Of a stretch of 53,267 nucleotides of DNA, positions 1 through 8,503 are shown piece by piece. Position 1 is the stretch's first letter. Each line of letters starts with the position of its first letter. Both the position numbers and the translations under genes were made by a program. The notes under the pieces were generated by a model, which searched no databases, was not told the DNA's origin, and was given only the letters and a program-made list of their open reading frames with translations. The stretch is from Verrucomicrobiota bacterium (GTDB lineage Bacteria; Verrucomicrobiota; Verrucomicrobiia; Verrucomicrobiales; DEV007): assembly GCA_003402735.1 (NCBI GenBank), contig QQNE01000016.1, positions 1 through 53,267 on the forward strand. The letters run 5' to 3'.

Positions 1-399
1 ATCCTTGAACCCGTGGACTTCCACGCCCAGTTCCCCACAGACCCGGGCGACCCGCTTTTCCATCTGTTTTCCGAACGGATCCGGATCTCGGTTGAAAAAA
101 ACCGCTTTCGCTCCGGTTTCACGGATCAAACGCCCAAGCTCCTCGTCCGCCTCGCCACGCCGGAACACCAACCGCCCACCCGAAGCCCGCAGATTGCCGT
201 CGAGCGACCGCAAACATCCGCCCAAAAACTCCTGCCGGGCTGCTCCGGTCCAGCGGTGATTCCTCTGCCAGGCACTCAGGACAAAGACGGGAATCACCTC
301 CGCTCCCGAGGCGCAGGCCGCGTTGAGAGCCGTGTTGTCCGTGATGCGGAGATCGCGGCGAAACCAGTGAATGACACGGGGGCGCTGGGGTCGGTCCAT
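1..399 (-). CDS. Deoxyribodipyrimidine photolyase / cryptochrome family, N-terminal part (cut by window edge)
   Basis: The reverse strand reads open from an ATG at 399 to base 1 without a stop, giving 133 residues; the rest lies outside the window. Near the N-terminus is WFRRDLRITDN, the signature of the photolyase alpha/beta antenna-binding domain, followed by VIPVFVLS and, further on, FNRDPDPFGKQMEKRV, which matches the Rossmann-like fold of DNA photolyases. These flavoproteins use blue light to split pyrimidine dimers. The FAD-binding C-terminal domain cannot be seen, so photolyase and cryptochrome cannot be told apart. A GGGG stretch lies just upstream of the ATG. The gene diverges from lpxI with about 120 bp between the two starts. 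Confidence 0.85.
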   Translation of the reverse strand, partial: MDRPQRPRVIHWFRRDLRITDNTALNAACASGAEVIPVFVLSAWQRNHRWTGAARQEFLGGCLRSLDGNLRASGGRLVFRRGEADEELGRLIRETGAKAVFFNRDPDPFGKQMEKRVARVCGELGVEVHGFKD

Positions 400-522
400 C
401 GTCCCCACTACGGTTCAGCCCCCCATCCCGGATGCGGTCCAAGCCCTCCCCGCAGTTCTCCCAAGGAATCACTCCCCGCTTGCGGTGTGCGCCTCCAACC
501 TTACGGTGTCGGCTCGTCGCTC

Positions 523-1344
523 ATGACTGAAGTTCACGAATCCGTGGGAATGATTGCCGGAAACGGAGTCTACCCAGCCACTTTTGCTCGCGCCGCCCGC
601 TCCGCAGGCGTCAAACGGCTTCTCGCCGCCGCTTTCACCGATGAAACGGATCCCGTGATCGCGGAACTCGTCGATGAAATCGAATGGTTCCGCGTGGGGC
701 AGCTCGACAAAATGATCAAATTCTTCACCACCCGGGGCGTCACCAAGGCGGTCATGGTCGGCCAGATCGCTCCGTCCAATCTCTTCAACCTCCGCCCCGA
801 TCTCCGCACCATCGCCCTCCTCGCGCGCCTCAAAACGAAAAATGCGGAATCGATTTTCGGCGGGATCGGGGACGAATTGGCCAAGGACGGAGTCCAACTC
901 ATCCCGGCCACGTCTTACCTCGATGAATTCATTCCTGGCTCCGGCCCCGTCTGCGGCCCCAAATTGAAGGAGGCGGAACTCTCCACCGCGGCCTGGGGCT
1001 TTGGCATCGCCAAGGAAGTCAGCCGGCTCGACATCGGCCAGACCATCGTGGTCAAGGACGGCACCGTCCTCGCCGTGGAGGCCTTTGAGGGCACCAACGA
1101 AACCATCAAACGCGGCGGTGCCCTCGGCAAGGGCAAGGCCATGATCATCAAAGTGTCCAAACCCAACCAGGATCTCCGGTTCGATGTCCCCTGTGTCGGC
1201 GCCGCCACCATCGAAACCGCCCGCGCCGCTGGCATCTCCGCCATCGTCATCGAGGCCGGCCGCACCCTGATTCTCCAAAAAGAGGAGGTCGTCCACCTCT
1301 GTGACCGTCACCAAATCTCCCTCCATGCTCATGCCGGCTCCTGA
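523..1344 (+). CDS. lpxI: UDP-2,3-diacylglucosamine pyrophosphatase LpxI
   Basis: A 273-residue protein of the LpxI (DUF1009) family, which hydrolyses UDP-2,3-diacylglucosamine to lipid X, the fourth step of the Raetz lipid A pathway, in the cytoplasm. The N-terminus carries the family signature AGNGVYP (about residues 12-18). The C-terminal domain has EAFEGTNETIKRGG and RFDVPCVG, with the conserved Asp near residue 221 that family knowledge places at the catalytic site. LpxI replaces LpxH in alphaproteobacteria and many other phyla. The frame stays open about 170 codons upstream, but that stretch is antisense to the photolyase and low in family-like sequence, so I start at the ATG at 523. 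The end overlaps the next gene, giving an lpxI-oxidoreductase-lpxB operon. Confidence 0.92.
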   Translation: MTEVHESVGMIAGNGVYPATFARAARSAGVKRLLAAAFTDETDPVIAELVDEIEWFRVGQLDKMIKFFTTRGVTKAVMVGQIAPSNLFNLRPDLRTIALLARLKTKNAESIFGGIGDELAKDGVQLIPATSYLDEFIPGSGPVCGPKLKEAELSTAAWGFGIAKEVSRLDIGQTIVVKDGTVLAVEAFEGTNETIKRGGALGKGKAMIIKVSKPNQDLRFDVPCVGAATIETARAAGISAIVIEAGRTLILQKEEVVHLCDRHQISLHAHAGS

Positions 1345-2278
1345 TTCCCCTTCCCAAGTCCGCGCCGGAGTGGTCGGCGTCGGCGCCATCGGCCAAAACC
1401 ATGCCCGGGTTTACGCCAGCCTCGCCAACGCCCAACTCACCGCCATTTTCGACACCGATGCCGCCCGGGCCGCCAGCTTCGCGGAAAGATATGGGGCCAA
1501 GCCCACCAGTGACCTCGAAGAATTCGCCTCGTTGGTCGATGCCGCTTCCGTCTCCACGCCCACTTCGACGCACCGCGACATCGCCGAGTTCCTCCTCGAC
1601 CGAGGCGTTCATTGCTTGGTGGAGAAACCGATCGCCGCCTCTCCAGAGGACGCCGCCGCACTTGTGGCCAAGGCTCAGGCGAACGACCGACTTCTCCAGG
1701 TCGGCCACATCGAACGCTTCAACCCGATCCTGCGCGACTTGGAGACGCGCCTCACGAATCCCCGCTTCATCGAAGTCCATCGCCTCTCCCCCTTCCCGGA
1801 ACGCAGCACCGACGTCGGCGTGGTCCTGGATGTGATGATTCACGACCTCGAAATCGTTTTGCACCTCGTCAAATCCCCCATCGTGAACGTCGATGCCGTC
1901 GGCGTGGCCGTGCTGACCAACCGGGAAGACATCGCCAATGCGCGGATTCGCTTCGAGAGCGGTTGCGTGGCCAACATCACCGCCAGCCGAGTCAGCCCGG
2001 AAAAACTGCGCAAAATCCGGGTATTCCAAAACGATACCTACCTCTCCCTCGATTACCAGGCTCAGGCCGGAAAGATCTACCGCCGCGAGGGACTCCAAAT
2101 CCTGCCAGAAGATGTCCTCGTGGAAAAGGATGAGCCCCTCAAACTGGAGCTGGAATCGTTCCTGCACTGCGTCGCCACTGGCCAACGCCCCCGCGTCTCC
2201 GGTGCAGAAGCGGCGGCGGCGCTGAACCTGGCCATCGAGATCACCCGCCAGATCGGCGAATTTCCCGGGCAGGCATGA
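1325..2278 (+). CDS. Gfo/Idh/MocA-family NAD(P)-dependent oxidoreductase, possibly GnnA-like
   Basis: About 317 residues with a Rossmann motif GVVGVGAIGQNHAR at the N-terminus and the family's EKPIA motif (Glu100-Lys101-Pro102), whose lysine is catalytic in this superfamily. The second half is a Gfo/Idh C-terminal sheet domain. ATGs at 1325 and 1331 and a GTG at 1301 are all in frame; the ATGs overlap the lpxI end by 14-20 nt, which is normal for coupled genes. The stop overlaps the lpxB start (ATGA). A Gfo/Idh protein next to lpxB recalls GnnA, which oxidises UDP-GlcNAc at C3 for 2,3-diamino lipid A and is encoded beside lpxA/lpxB in Acidithiobacillus. No GnnB aminotransferase is adjacent, so this specific role is inference. 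Confidence 0.88.
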   Translation: MLMPAPDSPSQVRAGVVGVGAIGQNHARVYASLANAQLTAIFDTDAARAASFAERYGAKPTSDLEEFASLVDAASVSTPTSTHRDIAEFLLDRGVHCLVEKPIAASPEDAAALVAKAQANDRLLQVGHIERFNPILRDLETRLTNPRFIEVHRLSPFPERSTDVGVVLDVMIHDLEIVLHLVKSPIVNVDAVGVAVLTNREDIANARIRFESGCVANITASRVSPEKLRKIRVFQNDTYLSLDYQAQAGKIYRREGLQILPEDVLVEKDEPLKLELESFLHCVATGQRPRVSGAEAAAALNLAIEITRQIGEFPGQA

Positions 2279-3411
2279 CTCGATTCTTTGTTATCGCCGG
2301 TGAGGTCAGCGGCGACACCCATGGCGCGGAATTGCTCGGGGCGCTCACGGAGCAGGGCGGCCCCTCGAACCCCCAGTTCCTGGGCTTGGGAGGCCCCAAG
2401 ATGAGGGCCCGGGCCCCGGAAGTGACCGATTGGCTGGACGAATCCGCCGTGCTCGGTCTCTGGGAAGTGCTCAAAAAATACGGCTACTTCAAGGCCCGCA
2501 TGACCGAGACCCTCGACACCATTGAGCGTCTCCAGCCCGATGTCACCATCCTCATCGATTACCCCGGATTCAATCTCAGACTCGCCAAAGCCCTGCGCCA
2601 ACGCGGTTACAGAGGCCGGATCGCCTATTACATTTCTCCCCAGGTCTGGGCCTGGAAACGCGGGCGCATCCGAGAAATGGCGCGCACCCTGGACCTCATG
2701 ATGTGCATTTTCCCGTTCGAAAAGGCACTCTACGAGGCTTCCGGTCTGCGCACCGAATTCGTGGGGCACCCGCTCGTCGATGAATTGCAGGCCGAACGAA
2801 TCGACACCCAACGGGATCCCAACCAACTCGGTCTTTTTCCGGGGAGCCGCCGCCGGGAAATCGAGGCGCTTTTTCCCGCCATGGTCGAGGCCGCCAGGCT
2901 CCTGGCCGCCGAGCATCCCGGACTTCGCTTCGTCACCGCTGCGGCAAACCAAACGCTGGCCTCGCGCCTCCAACAATTGGCTCAGATCGAGGGGGCCCCC
3001 GAAATCACCGTCTCCCACGGGGATGTCCATCACCTCATGCAGACCTGCGGCTGCGCCGTCATCGCTTCCGGCACCGCCACCCTGGAAGCGGCGTTTTTTG
3101 GATTGCCCTACTGCCTTACATACAAAGTCGCCTGGCTGACCGCCGCCGTGGCCAGGGTGGTCATGCAGGTCAAATACCTGGGCATCGTCAACAACCTCGC
3201 CGGACGCGAAGTCGTCGAAGAACTCCTCCAGGAACGCGCCAATGGCCCAAGCCTCGCGGCTGCGCTCAAGGCCCTCCTCGGCTCCCCTTCCCGGCGCGAA
3301 GCTTTGTCACTTGAGCTTCGGGACGTTGCCGCCAAACTCGGTCCAGGAGGCGCCCACGCCACAGCCGCCCGGGCGATCCTCCACCTGCTCCAAACTCCAT
3401 CACGCCCCTGA
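2275..3411 (+). CDS. lpxB: Lipid-A-disaccharide synthase LpxB
   Basis: 378 residues, the usual length for LpxB, the GT19 glycosyltransferase that joins lipid X and UDP-2,3-diacylglucosamine into the tetraacyl disaccharide at the inner membrane. Motifs in order: AGEVSGDTHGAELL at the N-terminus, YISPQVWAWKRGRI near residue 122, FVGHPLVDEL, LFPGSRRREIEALFP and ASGTATLEAAFFGLP near the UDP-binding region. The start ATG overlaps the upstream TGA (ATGA), implying translational coupling. It is the last gene of the lpxI operon; 273 bp without an obvious gene follow. Confidence 0.95.
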   Translation: MTRFFVIAGEVSGDTHGAELLGALTEQGGPSNPQFLGLGGPKMRARAPEVTDWLDESAVLGLWEVLKKYGYFKARMTETLDTIERLQPDVTILIDYPGFNLRLAKALRQRGYRGRIAYYISPQVWAWKRGRIREMARTLDLMMCIFPFEKALYEASGLRTEFVGHPLVDELQAERIDTQRDPNQLGLFPGSRRREIEALFPAMVEAARLLAAEHPGLRFVTAAANQTLASRLQQLAQIEGAPEITVSHGDVHHLMQTCGCAVIASGTATLEAAFFGLPYCLTYKVAWLTAAVARVVMQVKYLGIVNNLAGREVVEELLQERANGPSLAAALKALLGSPSRREALSLELRDVAAKLGPGGAHATAARAILHLLQTPSRP

Positions 3412-3435
3412 GCGATGCCCTTCCCGAAAAATGGA

Positions 3436-3492
3436 GAAGGGAGCCCGCCGCGGTGCCACCTCCCCATGAACACCAACAACAAAGCTCCCTTC
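3436..3492. repeat. Inverted repeat downstream of lpxB
   Basis: GAAGGGAGC at 3436-3444 is matched by its exact complement GCTCCCTTC at 3484-3492, a 9-bp stem with a 39-nt intervening segment. It lies just after the lpxB stop and has no T-tract, so it is at best a weak or rho-assisted end of the lpx transcript. Chance occurrence in GC-rich DNA is possible. Confidence 0.25.
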
Positions 3493-3684
3493 CCAAACTT
3501 TCTGGGCGACTCGGTATTCCGCCGGTGCCGTCGTTCAAGACTAGGCTATGTCTAGTGATTGGTGACGAAATCGTCAACTCGAAAAATGCGCGCGGAATGC
3601 ATCCCCTCAAAAATTTCGCTTTTCCGTGTCCATATCTTCCATTTCCTGCAACTTTGCTCCAGCTCAACCGTTTCATCGCCGTCC

Positions 3685-4449
3685 ATGGCCTGTGATCCCT
3701 CCAACCGTTCCACGGCCCTTCGCGTCTTCTCCCCGGCTCTCGTCGGCCTGCTCCTCCTGCTCTCGTCCAGCGCCGGATGGACCGAACCCGCTCCCGCTCC
3801 ACCCGAAGGCAAACCCGCTCCGGGCGCAAAACCGGAAGGGCGTCCCAGGCCGGAACACCGCGCCGATGAACTCACGCCGGAAGAGAGGAAGCATCTCGAT
3901 CAGGTCCTCGCCGAAGCCTGGAAAGACCCGTCCGTGATGGCCGCCCGCGAACAGGTCCACGCCGCCACGGATGCCTACCGCAAAACCCTGCGCGACGCCG
4001 TGTCGCGTCTCGACCCCTCCGCCGTTCCCCTCATGGGCAAGCTCCATGACAAGAGCCGGTTGGAGGCGGTGCGGCGCAAGCTCCCGATGGACGGTGCCCC
4101 CGGCATGCCCCCCCAGTTGCCCAAGGATCCGGAGATGTCCATCCAGGTTCTGGCCACTCAGGAGGCCAATCTCCGCCACTTGGAGGGGCCAGACCGCGAA
4201 CGATTCCTTCAACTGGCACGCCAGATCCAGGAGGAAGGCACCCTGAAGCCGCTGATCCGTCAAACCTACGACACCTGGACCCGGGGAGGTCGCGACGCCG
4301 CCAAATCCCGCCGGGAACTGCGCGACCAACTCCTCGCGAAAATGAGGCAAAAAGATGTCTGGGCTGCTGACTTGCTCAAGAGCGACCCGCTTGCCCGGAA
4401 AGGCGCCGAAAAGAATGCAGAAAAGGGGCCGGAAGCCCCGGCCCACTGA
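3685..4449 (+). CDS. Exported charged alpha-helical protein of unknown function
   Basis: 254 residues if started at the ATG at 3685, which directly precedes a signal peptide (basic start, then ALVGLLLLLSSSAG, cleavage expected near SAGWTEP). An in-frame ATG at 3559 would put about 42 atypical residues before the signal. The mature N-terminus is rich in Pro, Lys and Gly; the remainder is highly charged and looks helical, with Lys/Arg/Glu-rich stretches such as RREVRDQ-like segments and a lysine/glutamate tail. I recognise no family. It ends 15 bp from the convergent LON-domain gene. A periplasmic or cell-surface location is inferred from the signal peptide only. Confidence 0.65.
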   Translation: MACDPSNRSTALRVFSPALVGLLLLLSSSAGWTEPAPAPPEGKPAPGAKPEGRPRPEHRADELTPEERKHLDQVLAEAWKDPSVMAAREQVHAATDAYRKTLRDAVSRLDPSAVPLMGKLHDKSRLEAVRRKLPMDGAPGMPPQLPKDPEMSIQVLATQEANLRHLEGPDRERFLQLARQIQEEGTLKPLIRQTYDTWTRGGRDAAKSRRELRDQLLAKMRQKDVWAADLLKSDPLARKGAEKNAEKGPEAPAH

Positions 4450-4464
4450 TTTCCAGGCACCCAC

Positions 4465-5115
4465 TCACGCCGGCGGTCCGAGAGCTCCGAGTTGCTGCTT
4501 CAGACACTCGGCAAGAAATTCCAGACGGTCATCCAGGCATTCCATGGCCAACAGTTCATGGCGCTGCCCCACGTCGGAAAGAAAATAATTGGATATCACG
4601 TCCGCAATCAATTCCGGTGGAAGCTCAGAGTCGAGCTTCAGATCCAACTGGGGCGGACACCGCATTCCACGCTCCACCAGCGTCCCCGCAAGGGCGAGCA
4701 CCCGCCGCACCCCGGACTCCACGGCTTGCTCGCTCTCCAAGAAGGTCTCCACCGGCTCCAACAAGGCGATCCGGTAGGGCTCTTCCCGCAACCATCCCGT
4801 GAACAACACCCGCCGAAGCCCCTCAAGGATCAAGTTCGAGGTGCCGTCCTCCGCCGTCACACAGGCCCGCACCAACCCCACGGTGGCGTGAACATAAACG
4901 CCCGCCCCTTCGTCCACCGGCAACCTCGCCTCCGGTCCCTCGGGCCCCACCCGAGTTCCGATGCAAAACATCCGGTCCCCCTCCAAGGCCAACGCCAGCA
5001 TCGCCCGGTAACGGGGCTCAAAAACGTGCAGCGGCAGCGGCGTGAACGGGAAAAAGTTGCATCCCGGCAAGACCATCACCGGCGCTGAGTGCGGAATTTT
5101 TAGGGGTGAACTCAT
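4465..5115 (-). CDS. LON-substrate-binding-domain protein (peptidase S16 N-domain, no protease)
   Basis: 216 residues with the hallmark opening of the Lon N-terminal domain: PGCNFFPFTPLPLHVFEPRY, then ALEGDRMFCIG, and TSNLILEGLRRVLF. A helical C-terminal half contains PPELIADVISNYFL. There is no AAA+ or Ser-Lys protease domain, so this is a stand-alone LON-domain protein of the kind widespread in bacteria, thought to bind unfolded or substrate proteins; its exact role is unknown. It lies 83 bp downstream of the aminotransferase gene on the same strand and could be read from that operon. Confidence 0.85.
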   Translation of the reverse strand: MSSPLKIPHSAPVMVLPGCNFFPFTPLPLHVFEPRYRAMLALALEGDRMFCIGTRVGPEGPEARLPVDEGAGVYVHATVGLVRACVTAEDGTSNLILEGLRRVLFTGWLREEPYRIALLEPVETFLESEQAVESGVRRVLALAGTLVERGMRCPPQLDLKLDSELPPELIADVISNYFLSDVGQRHELLAMECLDDRLEFLAECLKQQLGALGPPA

Positions 5116-5198
5116 CGTGAGGGATATCCAATTTACGGCGCGCCCGCTGAAACGGGGGCCACGAATTTGCCCCCGTTGCTTTCATCACCGAGCACCGC

Positions 5199-6326
5199 TC
5201 AAACCTTTGACACGGTGGCAAGGAATGTTTCCACGTCCTCCGCAGTGTTGTAGCCGTGCACCGCAATTCGGATCCGTCCGGCGTGATGCATCACGTGGAT
5301 CTTCTTTGCGGCCAGGGCGGCGTGCATCCCGGCGCTGCGTTCGTGCCGGAAAGCCACGATGCCGGTCGGATGCTCCGGCTGGGGAGGACACATCGGGGAG
5401 ATTCCCAGATCCCTCAGACCTTCATGGAGTCGTGTCACCAGCGGGTCCGCATGGGCTGCGATGGACTCGATCCCAACTGTTTCCAGATAGCGGAGCGCGG
5501 CGTTGAGCGCGTAAAGGGAGACAAAGTTCGGCATGCCGACCGAAAAACTCGCCGCGCCCGTTTTGGAGACCGCCCTTTCGAAACGGTCTGGATCAAAGGC
5601 ATTGGTCAAGTGATACCACCCTCCCGCTCGAGTGGTGAGGCGTTGCGCGTTGCGACGAGGCAAACCGATGATGCACCCTCCATGAATCCCGAGCGTCCAC
5701 TTGTGCGTGCTGGAAATGAGAACATCCGCTCCGTCACAATCCAAAATCACCCGCCCCAGAGCCTGGGTGACATCGACCGAGATCACGGCCTGCGGGGCAA
5801 GCCTCCGCACCAACTCATAACACGGTTGCCAAGCGATGCGGTGCCCGTTGTAAAAACTGATCAGGGAGAGCTGCACCAGCCGGGTCCGCTCCCCCAACAT
5901 CGGTTCCAAGTCTGCCAGATCGAGGACCCCTCTGACCGATTTCCAAACCCGGACCGAGGGCGCCTGCTCCTCCGGACCTCGCAGCCAGGGGGTGGCTCCG
6001 GCCGGAAAATCGAGATCTGACACCACCACTTCATCCCCCTTGCCCAAACGCAATGCGGAGGCGAGCAGGTTGTATGCTTCCGAACTGCAGGAGCAGAAGG
6101 AGACTTCATCCGTGGCCAGCCCGATCATCCTCGCACTGATCTCCCGACAGGCTTCAACAGCCGCAAAATGCCCCTCGCGACCATCCATGCCGCGCAGTTT
6201 GTCCATCCAGTATGCCTGGATGGCCTCACCGACGCAGAGCGGTGGAATGCTCTCGGCGGCGGTGTTGAGATAGGTTTGTCCCGCCAGTGCGGGAAAGTCC
6301 CTGCTTCGTGTGTGGTCAGTAAGCAT
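5199..6326 (-). CDS. Class V aminotransferase (PLP-dependent, cysteine-desulfurase fold)
   Basis: 375 residues. The PLP lysine is visible in ISSTHKWTLGIHGG, preceded by VISVDVTQALGR (the Asp that pairs with the PLP ring nitrogen). The N-terminus TYLNTAAESIPP is typical of class V enzymes of the isopenicillin-epimerase/desulfurase type. I start at the ATG at 6326 because the upstream extension lacks family features. The 5' end overlaps the MFS gene (stop 6316) by 11 nt, so it is the last member of a creatininase-MFS-aminotransferase operon. The substrate is unknown; the context suggests catabolism of an imported nitrogen compound. Confidence 0.85.
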   Translation of the reverse strand: MLTDHTRSRDFPALAGQTYLNTAAESIPPLCVGEAIQAYWMDKLRGMDGREGHFAAVEACREISARMIGLATDEVSFCSCSSEAYNLLASALRLGKGDEVVVSDLDFPAGATPWLRGPEEQAPSVRVWKSVRGVLDLADLEPMLGERTRLVQLSLISFYNGHRIAWQPCYELVRRLAPQAVISVDVTQALGRVILDCDGADVLISSTHKWTLGIHGGCIIGLPRRNAQRLTTRAGGWYHLTNAFDPDRFERAVSKTGAASFSVGMPNFVSLYALNAALRYLETVGIESIAAHADPLVTRLHEGLRDLGISPMCPPQPEHPTGIVAFRHERSAGMHAALAAKKIHVMHHAGRIRIAVHGYNTAEDVETFLATVSKV

Positions 6327-7569
6327 CGGTGCCCGGTTTGTCTTTTCCCCAAAGAAAGTGCATGGCCAACACACCGATCCAGGGCGCCAGACCGGCGATC
6401 ACCAACCCCTGATCATAACGATGCAGCGGATCGGCCACGGCATCCGCCATGCGGCCAAAAAATGAATGCATGGGAGACGTCACCGCCCAGACCCACATGC
6501 TCAAAATGCCGGTCAGTCGCCCGACATATCGAGAGGAAAGCTCCTGAACAAAGCTGTAATAACAGGGGAACAAGGCCAGCGCCCCCATGCCGATGACCAA
6601 GATCACTCCCAATAACACAGGCCCCCGGTCCAGAACCGGAATGAGGAGACTCAGCGATGTCATCAGACAGGCCCCGGCATAGACTAGCCGCCGCGCCCCA
6701 TGAGGCGTCACCCCTCGGCCCCGGATCAACCACAAAGAGATGCCCCCGGCCAGGAAACAACCGATGTCAGTGGCCAGGTAATAGAACGAATTGAAATCCA
6801 GGGCCGCCTGCTCGGTGTAGCCGCGCCCGGTCTGCAAAAACTTCATCAACCAGACACGGTAGATGTGCCAGACCGTCTGTGCCCCCATGATGAGCAGCGC
6901 CACCGCCCAAAACCGCCCCCCCTTCAGAATTTCCCCCAGATCCTTCAGCCCGCTCTCTTTTGACCGCGGTTCCAAGGGCAAATCCCGGGGCCGAAGCAGA
7001 AGAAACCAAAGCAGTACCCAGACGAACCCTGCCGCCCCCACCACGATGAAAGCACCGCGCCAGGAACCGGGCTCAGCCGTCATCAACAGCTTCATCACCT
7101 GCGGCGTGAGAATGGCCCCAACCGAGGCTCCGCTCTGCAAGATGCTGTTCCCCATCGTGCGGTCCTTTTCATCGAGCAAGGCAAACGTCGTCTTCACCGC
7201 GCAAGGCCAATGCCCCGCCTCGAAAAAACCCAACAAGGTCCGGCAAACCAGAAGGCTCTCGTAGCCATTGGCCCATCCGGTAACCACTCCCATAACCGAC
7301 CACGCCGCCAAGATTGCCGGATAGAGCAGATACACGCTCAATCGGTCCGCCAAAAAGCCAAACACCAGCGACCCCGCCGCAAAGGCCCACCCGAAAGCCA
7401 GTTCCAGGTGCCCGTATTGCTCATTGTCCAGGCCAAACTCGGAGGTCACCCGCACCGAGGCATTCGCCAGGGTGACCCGGTCCATGTAATTGATCATCGT
7501 GGCGAGCAGGAGCAATCCAGTGATGCTCCAGCGCCACGCCGCGGCGCGCTGCTTCGAAGACGTGTCCAT
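6316..7569 (-). CDS. Major facilitator superfamily transporter, ACS/hexuronate-like
   Basis: About 417 residues with some 12 hydrophobic segments. The N-terminus (TGLLLLATMINYMDRVTLANAS) matches the anion:cation symporter subfamily (ExuT/GudP type), and the cytoplasmic loop FGFLADRLS corresponds to the MFS A-motif. Two starts are possible: ATG 7584, which overlaps the creatininase stop as TAATG, and ATG 7569, which has GGGAGG seven bases upstream; the second has the better ribosome site. The protein should sit in the inner membrane and import an organic anion. Its gene is sandwiched between creatininase and aminotransferase with overlaps on both sides. Confidence 0.88.
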   Translation of the reverse strand: MDTSSKQRAAAWRWSITGLLLLATMINYMDRVTLANASVRVTSEFGLDNEQYGHLELAFGWAFAAGSLVFGFLADRLSVYLLYPAILAAWSVMGVVTGWANGYESLLVCRTLLGFFEAGHWPCAVKTTFALLDEKDRTMGNSILQSGASVGAILTPQVMKLLMTAEPGSWRGAFIVVGAAGFVWVLLWFLLLRPRDLPLEPRSKESGLKDLGEILKGGRFWAVALLIMGAQTVWHIYRVWLMKFLQTGRGYTEQAALDFNSFYYLATDIGCFLAGGISLWLIRGRGVTPHGARRLVYAGACLMTSLSLLIPVLDRGPVLLGVILVIGMGALALFPCYYSFVQELSSRYVGRLTGILSMWVWAVTSPMHSFFGRMADAVADPLHRYDQGLVIAGLAPWIGVLAMHFLWGKDKPGTDAY

Positions 7570-7583
7570 CTCGGTCCCTCCCA

Positions 7584-8342
7584 TTAGCCGTTCCAGCTCG
7601 TTCCGTCCCACGCGCTCATGCGCCGGATCATTTCCACCACGCCCACGGAAAAGACCTCAAACAAGGCCTCCCCTTTCTCCGCCGTGGCATGCCGGGGCTC
7701 GCCCACATGCCCCTGCACACTTCGATCCGGCATGATCCAACCTCGCGACGCCGGTTCAAACGGGTGACCTCGCTCCTGGTCCGGCACGCCGACGTGTCCC
7801 TTGATGAGGCGGGGATTCAACCGGAGCACCATCGAGGTCTCCCATTCACAGGCGTGCCCCAGGGCCGCCTCTTGCAGGTCCGGTTGCGCCTGCGCGGCCC
7901 GGTCTGTCAGATGCCAGTAGGTGCCGAAAAGCAGGAGAAGATCCCTCCGCTGACGGTGCCGCTGACGCACCTCAAACACGGCCTGCTTCCCCGGAACGTC
8001 GTTGCCCCCATGACCGTTCAGAATCAACAGGCGCCGAAATCCGTGCCCGATGAAATTCTCCAGCAACCCCGCCAGAAGATCCAGGTAGAGACGCGGTTCC
8101 GCTGAGAGCGTTCCCGGAAAATCGAGGTGGTGATGCGAGTTCCCCAACCACTGCAAGGGCGCAAACAAGGCGGCGGATCCCAGCCTCTCCTCCGCGCGTC
8201 GCGCGATCTCCCCCATCAACAGGGAATCGGTAAAAAGCGGGGCATGAGGCCCGTGCTGCTCCAACGCGGCCACCGGAAACACAACGGGGATGTCCCGGTT
8301 CAGAGCGGCGACCTCGGGCCAAGTCAGTTCGGCGAGCAGCAT
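7584..8342 (-). CDS. Creatininase-family metal-dependent amidohydrolase
   Basis: 252 residues with the metal-binding pattern of the family: ALEQHGPHAPLFTDSLL (Glu, His, Asp ligands), GNSHHHLDFPGT, ILNGHGGND and EWETSMVL. The family includes creatinine amidohydrolase, the formamide hydrolase ArfB and the mycofactocin peptidase MftE, so the exact substrate cannot be read from sequence. The ATG at 8342 starts immediately before the conserved LTWPEV segment; the upstream 34 codons are not family-like. It is the first gene of the minus-strand operon and its TAA overlaps the alternative MFS ATG. It diverges from the HAD gene at 8504. Confidence 0.85.
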   Translation of the reverse strand: MLLAELTWPEVAALNRDIPVVFPVAALEQHGPHAPLFTDSLLMGEIARRAEERLGSAALFAPLQWLGNSHHHLDFPGTLSAEPRLYLDLLAGLLENFIGHGFRRLLILNGHGGNDVPGKQAVFEVRQRHRQRRDLLLLFGTYWHLTDRAAQAQPDLQEAALGHACEWETSMVLRLNPRLIKGHVGVPDQERGHPFEPASRGWIMPDRSVQGHVGEPRHATAEKGEALFEVFSVGVVEMIRRMSAWDGTSWNG

Positions 8343-8503
8343 GATGTCCAAGGAACTGCCAGATCCTGCGCCCGGGAGCAAGCAAGGATCCCGGGATGTG
8401 GCACTTCGTGGAGAAACAAAAAGCCGCCCCTTGACATGCGCCATTCCGCAAGGCCTCGGCTCCCCGCTTGACGGATCGGGTCCTCCGGGCGTGGTTGGGG
8501 AAG

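Noticed and set aside
13-522. Long N-terminal extension of LpxI
   Set aside because: The frame is open but antisense to the photolyase, and the LpxI fold begins at the ATG at 523.
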